A DNA stretch of 64,000 bases. Origin: Adiantum capillus-veneris (taxonomy: Eukaryota > Streptophyta > Polypodiopsida > Polypodiales > Pteridaceae). A program made the position numbers and the translations under genes. The notes below the pieces were generated by a model. That model was not told where the DNA came from. It was given only the letters and a program-made list of their open reading frames with translations, and ran no database searches. Of the stretch, positions 1-9,940 are shown piece by piece (positions within the stretch are counted from its first letter, which is position 1; each line of letters begins with the position of its first letter). The stretch is taken from positions 87,558,840 to 87,622,839 of the forward strand of contig CM043971.1 of assembly GCA_014529385.2 (NCBI GenBank), in the 5' to 3' direction.

Positions 1-2
1 TC

Positions 3-158
3 TCCAAGCACACTATGTCATCTGTGATGATCTTAGGATATCCTTTCATGAGGGAAGCAAAAATGGTGCATGACTGGTCTAAAAACCATGTCTACTTGCA
101 GTTCCAAGATTTTGTCATTCGAGTGGATCTTGTAACTGGTCGAGCACATCCTCTATGA
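3..158 (+). pseudogene. Ty3/gypsy retropepsin C-terminal scrap
   Basis: An open frame enters from the left edge and ends at a TGA at 156-158. It reads about 50 residues, including LGYPFMREAKMVHDWSKNHV, which resembles the C-terminal part of a gypsy aspartic protease, where a LG.PFL.....DW motif follows the second half of the fold. No active-site Asp is present because the window starts too late. The frame ends about 125 bp before the copia LTR at 283, and that interval shows nothing recognisable. The match is by motif only; a decayed domesticated protease cannot be excluded. Confidence 0.4.
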
Positions 159-282
159 AACAAATTTATAAGTGATCATAGATCTGACACCACAGTTCAC
201 TTGGCCCCATTGCAGTATTGCTACACGTGTAAAATGGACACTGATGTTGGGGATAGCAACCATAGACACTTAGGGAAATAGT

Positions 283-623
283 TGTTGTAAAATTAGGGTT
301 GCAGAGAAACGCACATAGCTTGGAGAAGACAAAGGAAGCTCAAGGCACACAATAGAGAGTGTATTACTTAGTGTGCAATGGAAAGATAGATAGCCCTAGA
401 GTGATGGGCGTATATACAATGCACAGGGAAAAAAACCTCCTAAAGAGGGAAAAAATGCCCCAGCGGTCCTAGTGTGTTCACACACATCACTACCACATGT
501 ATATGGTAACAAATTCCCCCTGGAGTGATGATGTGAACGAGAGTCGGCACATGGGTAAAGGGAAGTTCCATGCTCTGAGGACATGATCAGTCCACAATGG
601 GGAGTAAGCCAAATCTTTGCGGA
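283..623 (-). mobile_element. Inverted copia fragment: LTR plus 3' end of pol
   Basis: This is a reverse-complement, diverged copy of the 3' end of the complete copia element found at 12009-17165. Positions 283-511 match its 227-bp LTR (229 bp here), ending at the complement of TGTTACC. Positions 512-623 match the polypurine tract and the last roughly 100 bp of the RNase H region. Similarity stops abruptly at 623, where a CACTA-type terminus begins at 624. The simplest reading is that a CACTA transposon inserted into, or a rearrangement joined, this copia copy. The rest of this copia copy was not found in the window. Confidence 0.85.
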
Positions 624-660
624 CACTACAAGAGGTACTTCACATTAGGGACGCTCGCAG
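624..660 (+). repeat. CACTA terminal inverted repeat, left copy
   Basis: The sequence CACTACAAGAGGTACTTCAC begins exactly where similarity to the neighbouring copia fragment ends. CACTACAAG is the hallmark start of plant CACTA/CMC transposon termini. The partner terminus is not visible in the window. Confidence 0.7.
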
Positions 661-755
661 TGTGACGCTTAAAAGTGAAAATTCACGGCGTCGCTAGTTT
701 ATTTGTAACATAGAAACGCCCATAGCGATGCCAACAGGGGTAAAAAATAAATCGA

Positions 756-799
756 GAGCGTCCGAAAACTCAGATTTCAGATCTGAATTTTCGGCGCTC
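756..799. repeat. Imperfect palindrome in CACTA subterminal region
   Basis: The left arm at 756-775 and right arm at 781-799 pair with one mismatch and one bulged base around a 5-nt spacer. The core is CCGAAAA...TTTTCGG with an inner CAGAT/ATCTG. It lies 130 bp inside the CACTA terminus, where transposase-binding repeats are usual. Confidence 0.6.
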
Positions 800-903
800 A
801 AGCAAGCAAAGAGGTAACCCGCACTCTCCCTCTCTTTCTCTTTCTTCTCCACACACACACACACACTAGTATACTAGTCATAAGTGCTTTTTAAAGAAAA
901 AAT

Positions 904-929
904 CCCCCCCCCCCCCCCCCCCCCCCCCC
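904..929. repeat. 26-nt poly-C tract
   Basis: There are 26 consecutive C residues, preceded by an A-rich run. It is one of three C homopolymers of at least 22 nt in the window (also 24389-24412 and 45546-45567). Length may be affected by sequencing or assembly. Confidence 0.9.
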
Positions 930-3460
930 ATGGTTGCATAATAAAGACATACTGGGACTTGGTCCTCGCTTAAACCAGAGCGTGAAGTATTATCATTACA
1001 AAGGGTAGGCGGCCCCTGTCCACTCTCAATCACCTTCCCCAGGCTATGGCGCCTACACGCTCGCGCAAATTGAGGGCGGGCGATTGCATTCAAAACTGAG
1101 GGCTCTGGGAGCGTGCATGACATCCTTTATAAACAAAGGTGAGGGCATAGTCTGGCCCTCACTTAGCCCTGGAGTAGGTTTTTTTCTACTCATTTTTTTG
1201 TTGTTGTCTGATCTTGATAAAATGGAGCTTGCAGCTCAAGAGACTCGGGTACCTTACTACAAAGCTTCAGTGTTTGTTTTAATGTTGTTGCAGTACCTTG
1301 CATGGTAAGAAAGATGTCGTCTACACTGTGTATATGTCCTAGACTTGGAGAGACAAACTCTTTTGCCTAGCATTTGAGCAAAATAAGGAAGCTTTTTGAA
1401 GCACTTGCATGTAATTTAAGTGTCAGTTTTGAGAAAAACCGCTGCATAATCATAACATGGGCGTTATTGTTGGCCTTGGGACTGATTGTGCATTAAGGTT
1501 CTACTTGACTAGTCTTTTCGGCAGAACTCTGCTTGACTGGGTTTTTTCGACAGACATTCACTATGGCTCTTAGATATTGGAGCAAGGCATTTTACTATGG
1601 GGATAAACACCTAAGGGAGTGATGTTAACTGTACAAATGGCCATATTGGGTTTTTTCTGCCGCTTTAGGACCTTACCTAGGTTTTCTGTGGAAAGGTACC
1701 TGGGCATGAGTTTTTGGTTATGGATTTTGTGGTAAGGTACCTGGTTATGGATTATGGCATGGTTGGCTTCAATTGGGAGCCTGTTGATATAAACTGTGAT
1801 TAACTGGTTTTTTTGAATGAAACTACTGGGCCGAGGCATGTTTTAGCATTGCCTTAAGACTTCATATGCATAGAATGGGACATTAATATTGTGGGCCTTG
1901 GGACTGCTTGTGCACAAAAAACAACGGTTATTTTGGCCTTTCTTATGATTGTACCAATGGAGATAAACACATGAGGTAATGGTGTTTGGTTAGTATGGTA
2001 ACTAGGGCATGTTACACCCCATCTGCTATTGGGCTAACATGGTATGATATAACAACATGGTAATGCAAATGGGAGGTGCTCCTGACCTTGGACTGGTTTT
2101 TTCGCGTCTTTGGTAAACTGTCGGGGTCTGTCGGCTCTTCATACTGTGTGTGGTTGGCACCTCTTAGTCCAGTAAAAGATAATAACTGGCTGGAATGATT
2201 TGGCATACATTGGTAGATAGGGATTTTTTGTTGTTTTTTGGAAAGGAACTGTGTGCAGTATACTGCGATATGATCTTGTAAATGGGTTTCTTTTTGAAAA
2301 CCGTTGCAGGAAATAACCGTTTGCATGCTTTACCGAATCTCAGCATAACTGGTCTTTTTCAGAAAAATTGGGATTATTCTTGACCTGTATAATAACTGAG
2401 GTATTGTTTTAATTTTGCATTACTGTACGATTCTCACATTTCCTAGTCTCGGCATAACTGGTTCTTTTCAAAAAATGGGGGTACCCTCAGCCTGTGTAGC
2501 GACTGAGGCACTAGGTACTCTAGATCATTGTGCGTGCTCACATTCTGAAGAAAGGATCATCATCTATATTTGAAAATAAAGCTGGTTATAACCCAACGTT
2601 TCGGGTTTGCTTATGGTTTATGAAATGGTCCTCTGTTCAAACTTTTTGAAAAGGTAAGTATATGGAAGTTTTTGGCTTCAACAGTAGCTCGGAAAGGAGT
2701 GTACCTAGCAGTCTTGCTACTCTACTAACCGGTTATACTGGTATCTTATTGGTTATTAAAAAAAAGTGAGGTAGTTATCACCCTCATTTGATACCTTTGG
2801 TGGACAAAAAGTAAGTTAGATTTCACATCCCCTTAGCTAAAGGGGTACCTTTGATACCATGGGTTTACTAATTCTGAAGGTAAGTATATGGTTACTGAGC
2901 TATGGCTCTCGAAATAGTTTGACTCTTAATGGACTTCACCATGTAAGAAAGTAGATTATAACACTCATTTGTGAAGTAATAAGAAAAGATTGCTAAAAGT
3001 ACGAGTTCTAATGAATAACCTAGCTTGTCTAAAGTAACTAAAACCTATAAGATGGACATGGATAACAACTGATATGGTCCATTGATACCTGTAATACACA
3101 TCCAAGGCTAACTGAATTGTTGTCTTGTTTGGATGGATGTAGGTAAGGACTCTATCTTATCTTGGAGGGTTTTATTTTCTTTGGTAAGCAACCTTACTGT
3201 AATGAAATACTCACTGAGGAACGGGGAAGTTCTTTTACTAATCCTACTGAAAGAGAATCTCTTTCCTACAATCATTGTACCTAAATAATTCTGAACTGAG
3301 TTATTTTTGTACAAATCAGTTCATTATTCCTAGGCCAGTTGTCTTTTGAATGTAAAAATTCAATTATGTCTTATTAGTTAAGATTTAAACAACTACACAC
3401 ACATACACGAGGAGAGGAAGGAGAGCCAGGTATGCTCCTTCCCTCTCTTCTCTCTCATGT
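930..3460. other. Gene-free stretch with degenerate internal duplications
   Basis: No convincing coding sequence is seen. A segment around 1455-1640 recurs in diverged form around 1875-2010: both contain GGCCTTGGGACTG followed by TTGTGCA, then GATAAACAC, about 424 bp apart. A shorter unit containing GCATAACTGG, an A-rich run, and a GACTGAGG-like end occurs at about 2338-2405 and again at 2452-2515. These look like old tandem duplications inside the CACTA body or its long transposase leader. Confidence 0.5.
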
Positions 3461-3464
3461 TCCC

Positions 3465-3468
<4 letters not shown>

Positions 3469-3531
<63 letters not shown>

Positions 3532-3538
3532 TTATGTT

Positions 3539-3573
<35 letters not shown>

Positions 3574-3640
3574 ACATGCATAAACAAAAAACACACACAT
3601 ATGCATAAACAAAGAATGCATACACACACATTGAGAGAGG

Positions 3641-3688
<48 letters not shown>

Positions 3689-3690
3689 AG
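3469..3690. repeat. Compound microsatellite (TC)n(AC)n ... (GA)n
   Basis: (CT)n runs about 3469-3510, then (AC)n 3511-3531, a 10-bp AT-rich spacer, then (GA)n 3542-3572, and again (GA)n 3643-3684. Because TC and GA tracts face each other across a short centre, 3469-3572 can fold back on itself. Confidence 0.95.
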
Positions 3691-3692
3691 AG

Positions 3693-4053
3693 AAGAAGAA
3701 GAGAGTTTTAACGTCGTAGGAAACTATCCCAAGAGACCTTAAAGATCTAGCCGACGAGGAGTTGAACTCAAGACCTGTTATTCAAGAGGGAAATGGCATA
3801 ACCAATCTACCACACTTGGGTGATAGAAAGGTTATACCATTTTCCTCTTTAATTGGCGCACATACACACCCACACACACACACACCCGAGAAGAGGAGAG
3901 TTTAAACGTCGTAGGAAAGTATCCCAAGAGACCTTAAAGATCTAGCGACGAGGAGTTGAACTCAAGACCTGTTATTCAAGAGGGAAATGGCATAACCAAT
4001 CTACCACACTTGGGTGATAGAAAGGTTATACCATTTTCCTCTTTTTATTGGCG

Positions 4054-4103
<50 letters not shown>

Positions 4104-4187
4104 AAGAAGAGAGTTTTAACGTTGTAGGAAACTATCCCAATAGACCTTAAATATCTAGCCGACGAGGAGTTGAACTCAAGACCTGTT
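3693..4187 (-). repeat. Tandem array of three tRNA-derived SINE-like units
   Basis: Three direct copies of a roughly 195-213 bp unit lie at about 3693-3885, 3890-4095 and 4101-4187 (the third is truncated). On the minus strand each full unit shows a polymerase III box-A-like GTGGTAGATTGG and, about 45 bases on, a box-B-like GAGTTCAACTCC, the arrangement of a tRNA-derived SINE head. The tail side is GA-rich (GAGAAGAAGAGAG) and the head abuts a (CA)n tract, so each unit carries microsatellites at both edges. Tandem arrangement is unusual for a SINE and points to replication slippage or unequal crossover at the microsatellites. A real tRNA gene is unlikely because stems do not pair along a cloverleaf. 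Confidence 0.7.
4050..4100. repeat. (GC)n(AC)n microsatellite
   Basis: Alternating GCGCGC passes into about 20 AC repeats. It separates SINE units 2 and 3. Confidence 0.95.
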
Positions 4188-4232
4188 GAACAAAGAGAAA
4201 GAGAGAGAGAATAAAAAACCAAAGAGAGAGAG

Positions 4233-4245
4233 AGGGGGGGGGGGG
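4233..4245. repeat. Poly-G tract flanked by GA repeats
   Basis: A run of G follows (GA)n; short GA-rich sequence continues to about 4292. Confidence 0.85.
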
Positions 4246-4292
4246 AGAAGACGAAAGAGAGAGGTAAGGGGAGAAAACAAAGAGAGAAAGAG

Positions 4293-4555
4293 ATTATGTT
4301 AAAATTTAAATTAGATTAGGTTAGATTACATTTAGATTTATGTTTATGTTGAGTTTAAGATTATGTTAGATTTAGATTTACGTTAGATAAGATTTAGGTT
4401 ATATTACATTAGATTTAGGTTTATTTTGAGTTAGATTTACGTTAAATTAGATTTATGTTTATTTACGTTAGATTTAGATTTATGCTAGATTAGATTAGAT
4501 TCAGGTTTATTTTGAGTTTAAAATTAAATTAGATCTAGATTTATGTTTGATGGAC
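4293..4555. repeat. Degenerate TTAGATT minisatellite, telomere-like
   Basis: About 260 bp is composed of variants of TTAGATTTA, TTAGGTT and TTTATG. Units such as TTTAGGTT are one base from the plant telomere repeat TTTAGGG, but no run of perfect TTTAGGG is present. It may be a diverged interstitial telomere-type block or an unrelated AT-rich minisatellite. Confidence 0.7.
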
Positions 4556-4594
4556 CATGCGGACCAGCAATTCCACCTGCATGTTTGAGTGTTG

Positions 4595-4598
<4 letters not shown>

Positions 4599-4643
<45 letters not shown>
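4599..4643. repeat. (GA)n microsatellite
   Basis: About 22 GA repeats, followed by a short GCGCGCGAGAG run. Confidence 0.95.
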
Positions 4644-4644
<1 letters not shown>

Positions 4645-4649
4645 ATGCG

Positions 4650-5265
4650 CGCGAGAGAGAAAACAACAAATTTGAAATTTAAAATCGTGTTATGAAGTGA
4701 GGCCCATTCACATCTACGCACCTAGTAGCCCCATTGGTATGTCTTTTACCCTTCAATGGAGCGGATCACAACATGTTCAATTAGGTTAGATTTAAGATTA
4801 GATTTTGGATTGATTTTTTATATTACAGTCTACCTTCGAGATTACGGCGGTAAAAAAATTAGAGTTAGACAAATGGTGATCCCTCTCTTCCTCTCTACGG
4901 ATGCGACCTTAAGCTGGCCGAAAAGCTTTCAAGGCCATGATACTCAGATTGGAGGCCAACATGTAATGTGTTAAGTAATCCCTCGAACAAAGATCTACTG
5001 TGAAAAGATGTTAAGATGTTGTGAATGCTACAGCTAGAGAAGAGGCAAAGGGGTTTCGTCCACTACATGCACTATCATGTAGACGTGGGTGTGTAGATTT
5101 CTTATACCCACAAATATATGCATTGACCAATAAAGACGAGATTATAACCCGGTGGTTCTGATCTCCGTGCACCTCTAGACCAAGGTGTGGAGGGATTGGA
5201 CATGACTAGAGAATGTGAGGTAGTTTACAGTGTGAACAAAGAGAGAGAGAGATAAAAGACGGAGA
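4650..5265. other. No gene seen
   Basis: This stretch lies between the (GA)n tract and the transposase remnant. I see no coding signal or known repeat; it is probably CACTA internal sequence upstream of the transposase. Confidence 0.4.
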
Positions 5266-6904
5266 ATGCCAATAGAAGATTATATTTTTTGTCCAAGTTA
5301 TAAGGCTTTTACCCTCATTATAAGTAGTGACGAGGATGTAGGGCCGTCCAACCGAAACACCTATCTCTCAACGAGGATCTTATGTCCTTGTAATCAATGT
5401 AAGCATGATGTGCGACAAATAAGACGCATTTCTTTGCAACACGTTCGCAAATTTGGCGAGTTCGATCAATCTATTATAGATTGAGTTGTTGCCAATTATG
5501 ACTCGTGGGACTTTGACGTTGGCCAACAGGCAGCAATCTTGCAACCCAATATCCGTGTTCGCACGCGCTTTGGTCGAGCAGCATATGTGAGACCACAAGA
5601 TGTAGCCTCTGACAACTCGGGGGATGATCAAGCAGACAACATTCCCAACGAGGCAATGTTTGAGCCCAAGATCGATGAAATGATCAAGACGATCATGGAT
5701 TCAGAAAGGCTTATCTATGATGATATGAAAAGTGAAGCCGATACACCATTGTATGATGGAGCACGTGTGTCTAGATTGAAGGCGCTCCTGGTTCTTCTCA
5801 ACATGTAGACAAAGTTTGGATGGAGTGACACTAGCGTCACAGCGCTTTTCAGGTGATTTATTACAATGTATTTACTTTAATAAAAAACTCTAGATGTATA
5901 ATGATCTGATAGATTTCTACACAATTGTATCGTATTTTTTTCGTTGTGTAGATTGCTCCAAGAGCACATACTGCCACCTGATAATGTGATGCCAGATTCC
6001 AGAGAGGAAGCAAGAAAGATTTTTTGAAATTTGGGGATGGATTACAACTCGATCCACACTTGTCCTAACGACTGCATTCTTTTCAGAGGGGAATACATAG
6101 ACATGGAGAAGTGTCCGAAATGTGATTCCGAGAGATATCAAGAAGATCTCCACGGAAAAAAATTCCACAAAAGGTTTTGCGACATTTTCCTCTGCTTCCT
6201 CACATCAAGAATTTCTTCGAATGTAAGTCCATGGCCGCCCTAGCATCATGGCATGAGGAGAATAAATCTTTGGATGGTGTGCTATGGATTCTTGTAGATT
6301 GCGCAGCTTGGAAACATATAGATGAAAAATGGTCGGATTTTGCCAGGAAGCTCAAAATTTGCGCCTAGGCCTGACTATGGATGGCGTAAATCCATTTGGT
6401 CAAAGATCAACATCTTACAGTGTATGGCCCGTTGTCATCGTCAAATACAACATTCCCCCGTGGTTGACTACAAAGAAGGGGCACCTATGGCTAAGCTTGA
6501 TTGTGCCGGGGTGGTATAAAGTGAAGAATATGGATGTGTATCTTCGTCCACTATTAGAAGAGCTACAACAATTGTGGATTGGCATAGAAGTGGTGGATAT
6601 GAGCCGACACAGGTCGTCGGAATGCTTTGATTAGAGGCATTCTAATGTGGACCATGCATGACTATCCCGGACTAACAGAATGCTCAGGTGATTTACACTT
6701 AAACTCAAACACTGTAAATCTTGGTTTTTCTCAAGCTTATCTATTATCATGTGTATACATGCAGGGCTTCAAACAAGCGGATACAAAGCATGTCTCACAT
6801 GTGGACCTAGATTGAATGCACGTCGGGCGCCCTCATTGAAGAAGCAAATCTACGAAGGTCATCAAGCGGATCTTCCAGAGGATCATAGGTTACGCAACGG
6901 CTTG
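5266..6904 (+). pseudogene. CACTA TNP2-like transposase, decayed, two introns
   Basis: The order matches plant TNP2 transposases. A Transpos_assoc-like N-terminus with TRILCPCNQCKH (5365-5410) is followed by the region leading to LLQEHILPP, then the core containing LGMDYNSIHTCPNDCILFRG, with a CPKC zinc pair at about 6115, NPFGQRSTSYSVWPVV, the PPWLTTKKGHLWLSLIVPG segment, ILMWTMHDYPGL, and GYKACLTCGP. Two GT-AG introns fit the reading: 5853-5951 and 6688-6764. At least two in-frame stops (TAG near 5806, TGA near 6024) and frameshifts near 6175 and 6340 break it. The C-terminal part after YEGHQADLPEDHRLR is missing. Function when intact: cut-and-paste transposition of the CACTA element in the nucleus. 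Confidence 0.9.
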
Positions 6905-7142
6905 TGTCCTCCAGAATCCCCATCATGTGCTTCAGAGATGACTTGCATCTTTGCTTCCATGGCACACACCTTCAAAGAACCCCATCTACACCTAGTCTAT
7001 ATAACAATCCTCCTATGATGGTGAACTTCAGTCTCTTAATAATCAGAGTTTTCTTCTGATTTTGAGTCCAATTTTTTGGGAATCCTCCTTTTGAAAGGAA
7101 CTAATATACATCATACCATTCTGGATCTGTATTTTCCTCAGC

Positions 7143-9750
7143 TGTCACGCCTGATATAGCTCTGCATCTATTGGCTCATCCCTCAAGGATATTTTGGAGT
7201 AGCCTTCAGTACTTTTGGATAGAAAATCAACACCACAATGAGATTTATCACGCTTGTGGAATATGTGGAATTCAAACTCCATCAGGAACATCATCCATCT
7301 GATCAATCTTTCTTGGATAATAACTTTGTTAATCAAAAATAATAATGTTTGATGATCCACATAGAAATGAAATAGTTTGCCCAATAGGCACTAAAAACCA
7401 TTCCTAAGGCTTCTCTCTCCGTGGTAATATATCCTTGTTCGGCTTGATTGAATCTTTGACTGGCAAAATACACTTGATAATTAGTCTTCCCCTCTGGTTG
7501 AGCCAATATTGCTCCCATTGCCAATCCTGAAGCATCGACATGCACATGGAATATAACATCCCAATCCGGTTGTCAGAGTATTGGCTTACTGATAATGGCA
7601 TTTTTAAGACATTGGAAACTCTCCTCACATTCAGCTGTCCAAATGAACTTACTAGTTTTCTTGGTGAGCTCATATAAAGGTAATGCCTTAGAAGCAAACA
7701 TATGAACAAATCTTTTGTAAACATTTATATATCCCAAAAATAAACTTAATTCAGATGCTGTGTAGGGTGCCTTGGCCTGCTGGAGACACTGGATTTTATC
7801 ATTGGCCACCTCTATACCATTCCTGGACACTATATGCCCCAGTAATTGTCCCTTCCAGATCAAGAAAATAGATTTTAATGGATTCAATTGATTCTCTTCT
7901 CCTTACACCGCTGAAAAACCATTTCCAAAAACAGAAGATGCTTCTCCTCAGTTGAGAATACAGTGAACTCATCCATAAATATGGCTAAAAATCGGTGCAA
8001 GAATTCAACGAATATCTCCATCATGCAATGTTGGAATGTTGTTAGAGCATTGCAAAGACCAAATGGCATGACTAAATACATGAATGCATCCCTCAGTAAT
8101 AAAAGTGGTTTTACTCCGATCTTTAAGAGCAATCTTTAACTGATTATAACCATTGTAGCCATCCATAAAGCTATACATACCATGACCTGCAATCTCATCA
8201 AGAAGCATGTCTGTAAAAGGTAATGGAAAAGTATCTTTGATCGTTTGAGCATTCAACTTTCGATAATCCACACAAACTGTGAGCTTTCCATTCTTCTTTG
8301 GTACTACAACAATAGGGAATAGCTGGCCACTCTTGGCAACTTCTGTGATGAATCTAGCCTTCAAAAGGTTGTCAAATTCTTCTTTGACCTTCTTAGCATA
8401 GTTTGGATTCATTATGTACCTTTGCAGACACACTGGTCTAGTATCTGGCTTCAGAGGTATTTTGTGTTGGCAAACCTCTAGATCTACACCTTTTAAATTA
8501 GTATGTTTCGATGTGAATACGTCTTTGTATTTTTGGACCATATATCGGGTTTTTTCTTTCATTTCTGGGTTCAGATGCTTATTCACTTTAATCAATTGAG
8601 GACTTTCTTCAGAACCCAGATTCCACTCTTTGATTGCTTGATCATCTGGAAGCAACCAATTTGGCCCACCTCCCTTCCTTCTGGTTGACTCCTCAGCATA
8701 ATCCCAGGACGGACCTGTTAGTTCTGGACTATCATTCTGAACTCTAGTAGCTTCTTCAGAGTGCACCTCTCCAGTGGGCACTGGTGCACTAGAATTTGAG
8801 CATTCTTCTTTGGAATCAGCTGGTTTTTCTGGCCATCCAATTAATTGAACTGGTCTTTCTCCAGGATTCAATTCAGTGAACTGATCTGGAAATTTCTTCC
8901 TCTATTTTTCAGAGTGATCCTTGTCGAATAATATTGCATTTAAATCTATTTCAGTCAATTGAAAAATCTTCATTACTGCCAGCATCCTCTTAATCTTCTT
9001 TACCCCATACTTCTCGCAAATCTCTTCTGTTCGCAGTGCCTTCTTCCAGTTTTTGGTGTTATTTGTCTGGATCTGAATTCTCATATTGGTGCCCTGTATT
9101 GTTAGAGTCTGATTGGCATAATCATAAATAGCCTATGTCGTCCGTAGCCATGGATGTCCCAGTAGCATTCCATATGCTCCTTGAACATCTAGTACCACAA
9201 ATCTGGTTTTGAATTTTTCTTTCCCCACCCTTATCTACATATTCTTGATCATACCAGTTGCCTGAACAACTCTATGATTGGCTATACAAACCTTAAAGGG
9301 TGCTGGTTTCAAATCTGTGATGCCCAACCTTTGCTGAAGATGTGCCCCCAGGATATTTACATATGCCCCTCCATATAGTATGACACCGGATAGCAGCTCC
9401 CATTGTTTCCTGACTTTGTAGTCTACATGGATTATCAACTCTTCATCATCTTTGATAGCTGCCAAGTCAACTGTTTCTTTGGCATCAGCTTCAACCTTTC
9501 TTCATTGTCTGATGAATTTTGTTGCTTCAGGCAAAGTCTTCCCTATGTCTTCTAATTCAATTGTCAGTTTTTGAATTCTTTCACCGATTTTGACATGAAT
9601 TTCTTCTCTCTCCTGATCAGAGTTATTATCAGAATTTGAGGAATCAAGACTGTCTTCAAAGTGCCAATCCTCTGTCCTGGTTTCTGCTTTCCCCAATCTA
9701 GTGTTTCCCATTGCAGTCAAATCTAATTTGATGTTCCCTAGATCTTCCAC
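7143..9750 (-). pseudogene. Ty3/gypsy pol remnant: protease, reverse transcriptase, RNase H
   Basis: Read right to left. A protease region (9465-9100) contains VILYGGAYVNIL, where the catalytic Asp of the usual LDGG/IDSG motif is Tyr, and ends in LLGHPWLR. Reverse transcriptase follows (8450-7600) with LPLPFTDMLLDEI and VMPFGLCNA; the active-site box reads FMDEF instead of YxDD. RNase H (7545-7150) has VDASGLAMGAILAQ. A frameshift near 8060, stops near 9235, 8900 and 7570, and a further shift near 7400 split it. There is no integrase or chromodomain: the element is truncated at about 7143. It could not make an active polymerase or protease as it stands. Confidence 0.9.
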
Positions 9751-9940
9751 TAGTCCTTGTACTGCAGCAAGAATAGTCTCAAAGATTCCAGATCTTGATT
9801 GATCTTGCTGCCTTTTCTTAGAAGACTATGTTGGTACCTTCTGAATGACTCTAGCATCGGAACTTTCTGGATGCTCTGGTAACTTCTTAGCTAGATCTTC
9901 TGTGATCTTAGCTGCCAGTTCTCTCAGCTCTTTCCATTCA

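Larger units (their letters stand above)
624..7018 (+). mobile_element. CACTA (En/Spm-like) transposon, left end present, right end not found
   Basis: The left terminus at 624 reads CACTACAAGAGG, followed by subterminal sequence rich in short GACGC/GCGTC-type motifs (650-730) as in plant CACTA elements. A TNP2-like transposase remnant lies 4.6 kb downstream in the matching orientation (5266-6904). Large internal blocks (microsatellites, SINE array) appear to be later insertions or expansions. I found no matching TCTTGTAGTG end, and the gypsy sequence beginning near 7100 probably replaced or split the right side. Linking the 624 terminus to the 5266 transposase is inference. Confidence 0.6.

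Noticed and set aside
1084-1308. 74-codon open frame with a hydrophobic segment
   Set aside because: No homology, no codon pattern, and it lies inside CACTA non-coding sequence.
3781-4020. tRNA gene on the minus strand
   Set aside because: Box A- and box B-like motifs are present, but a cloverleaf does not form and the unit is repeated in tandem; a tRNA-derived SINE fits better.
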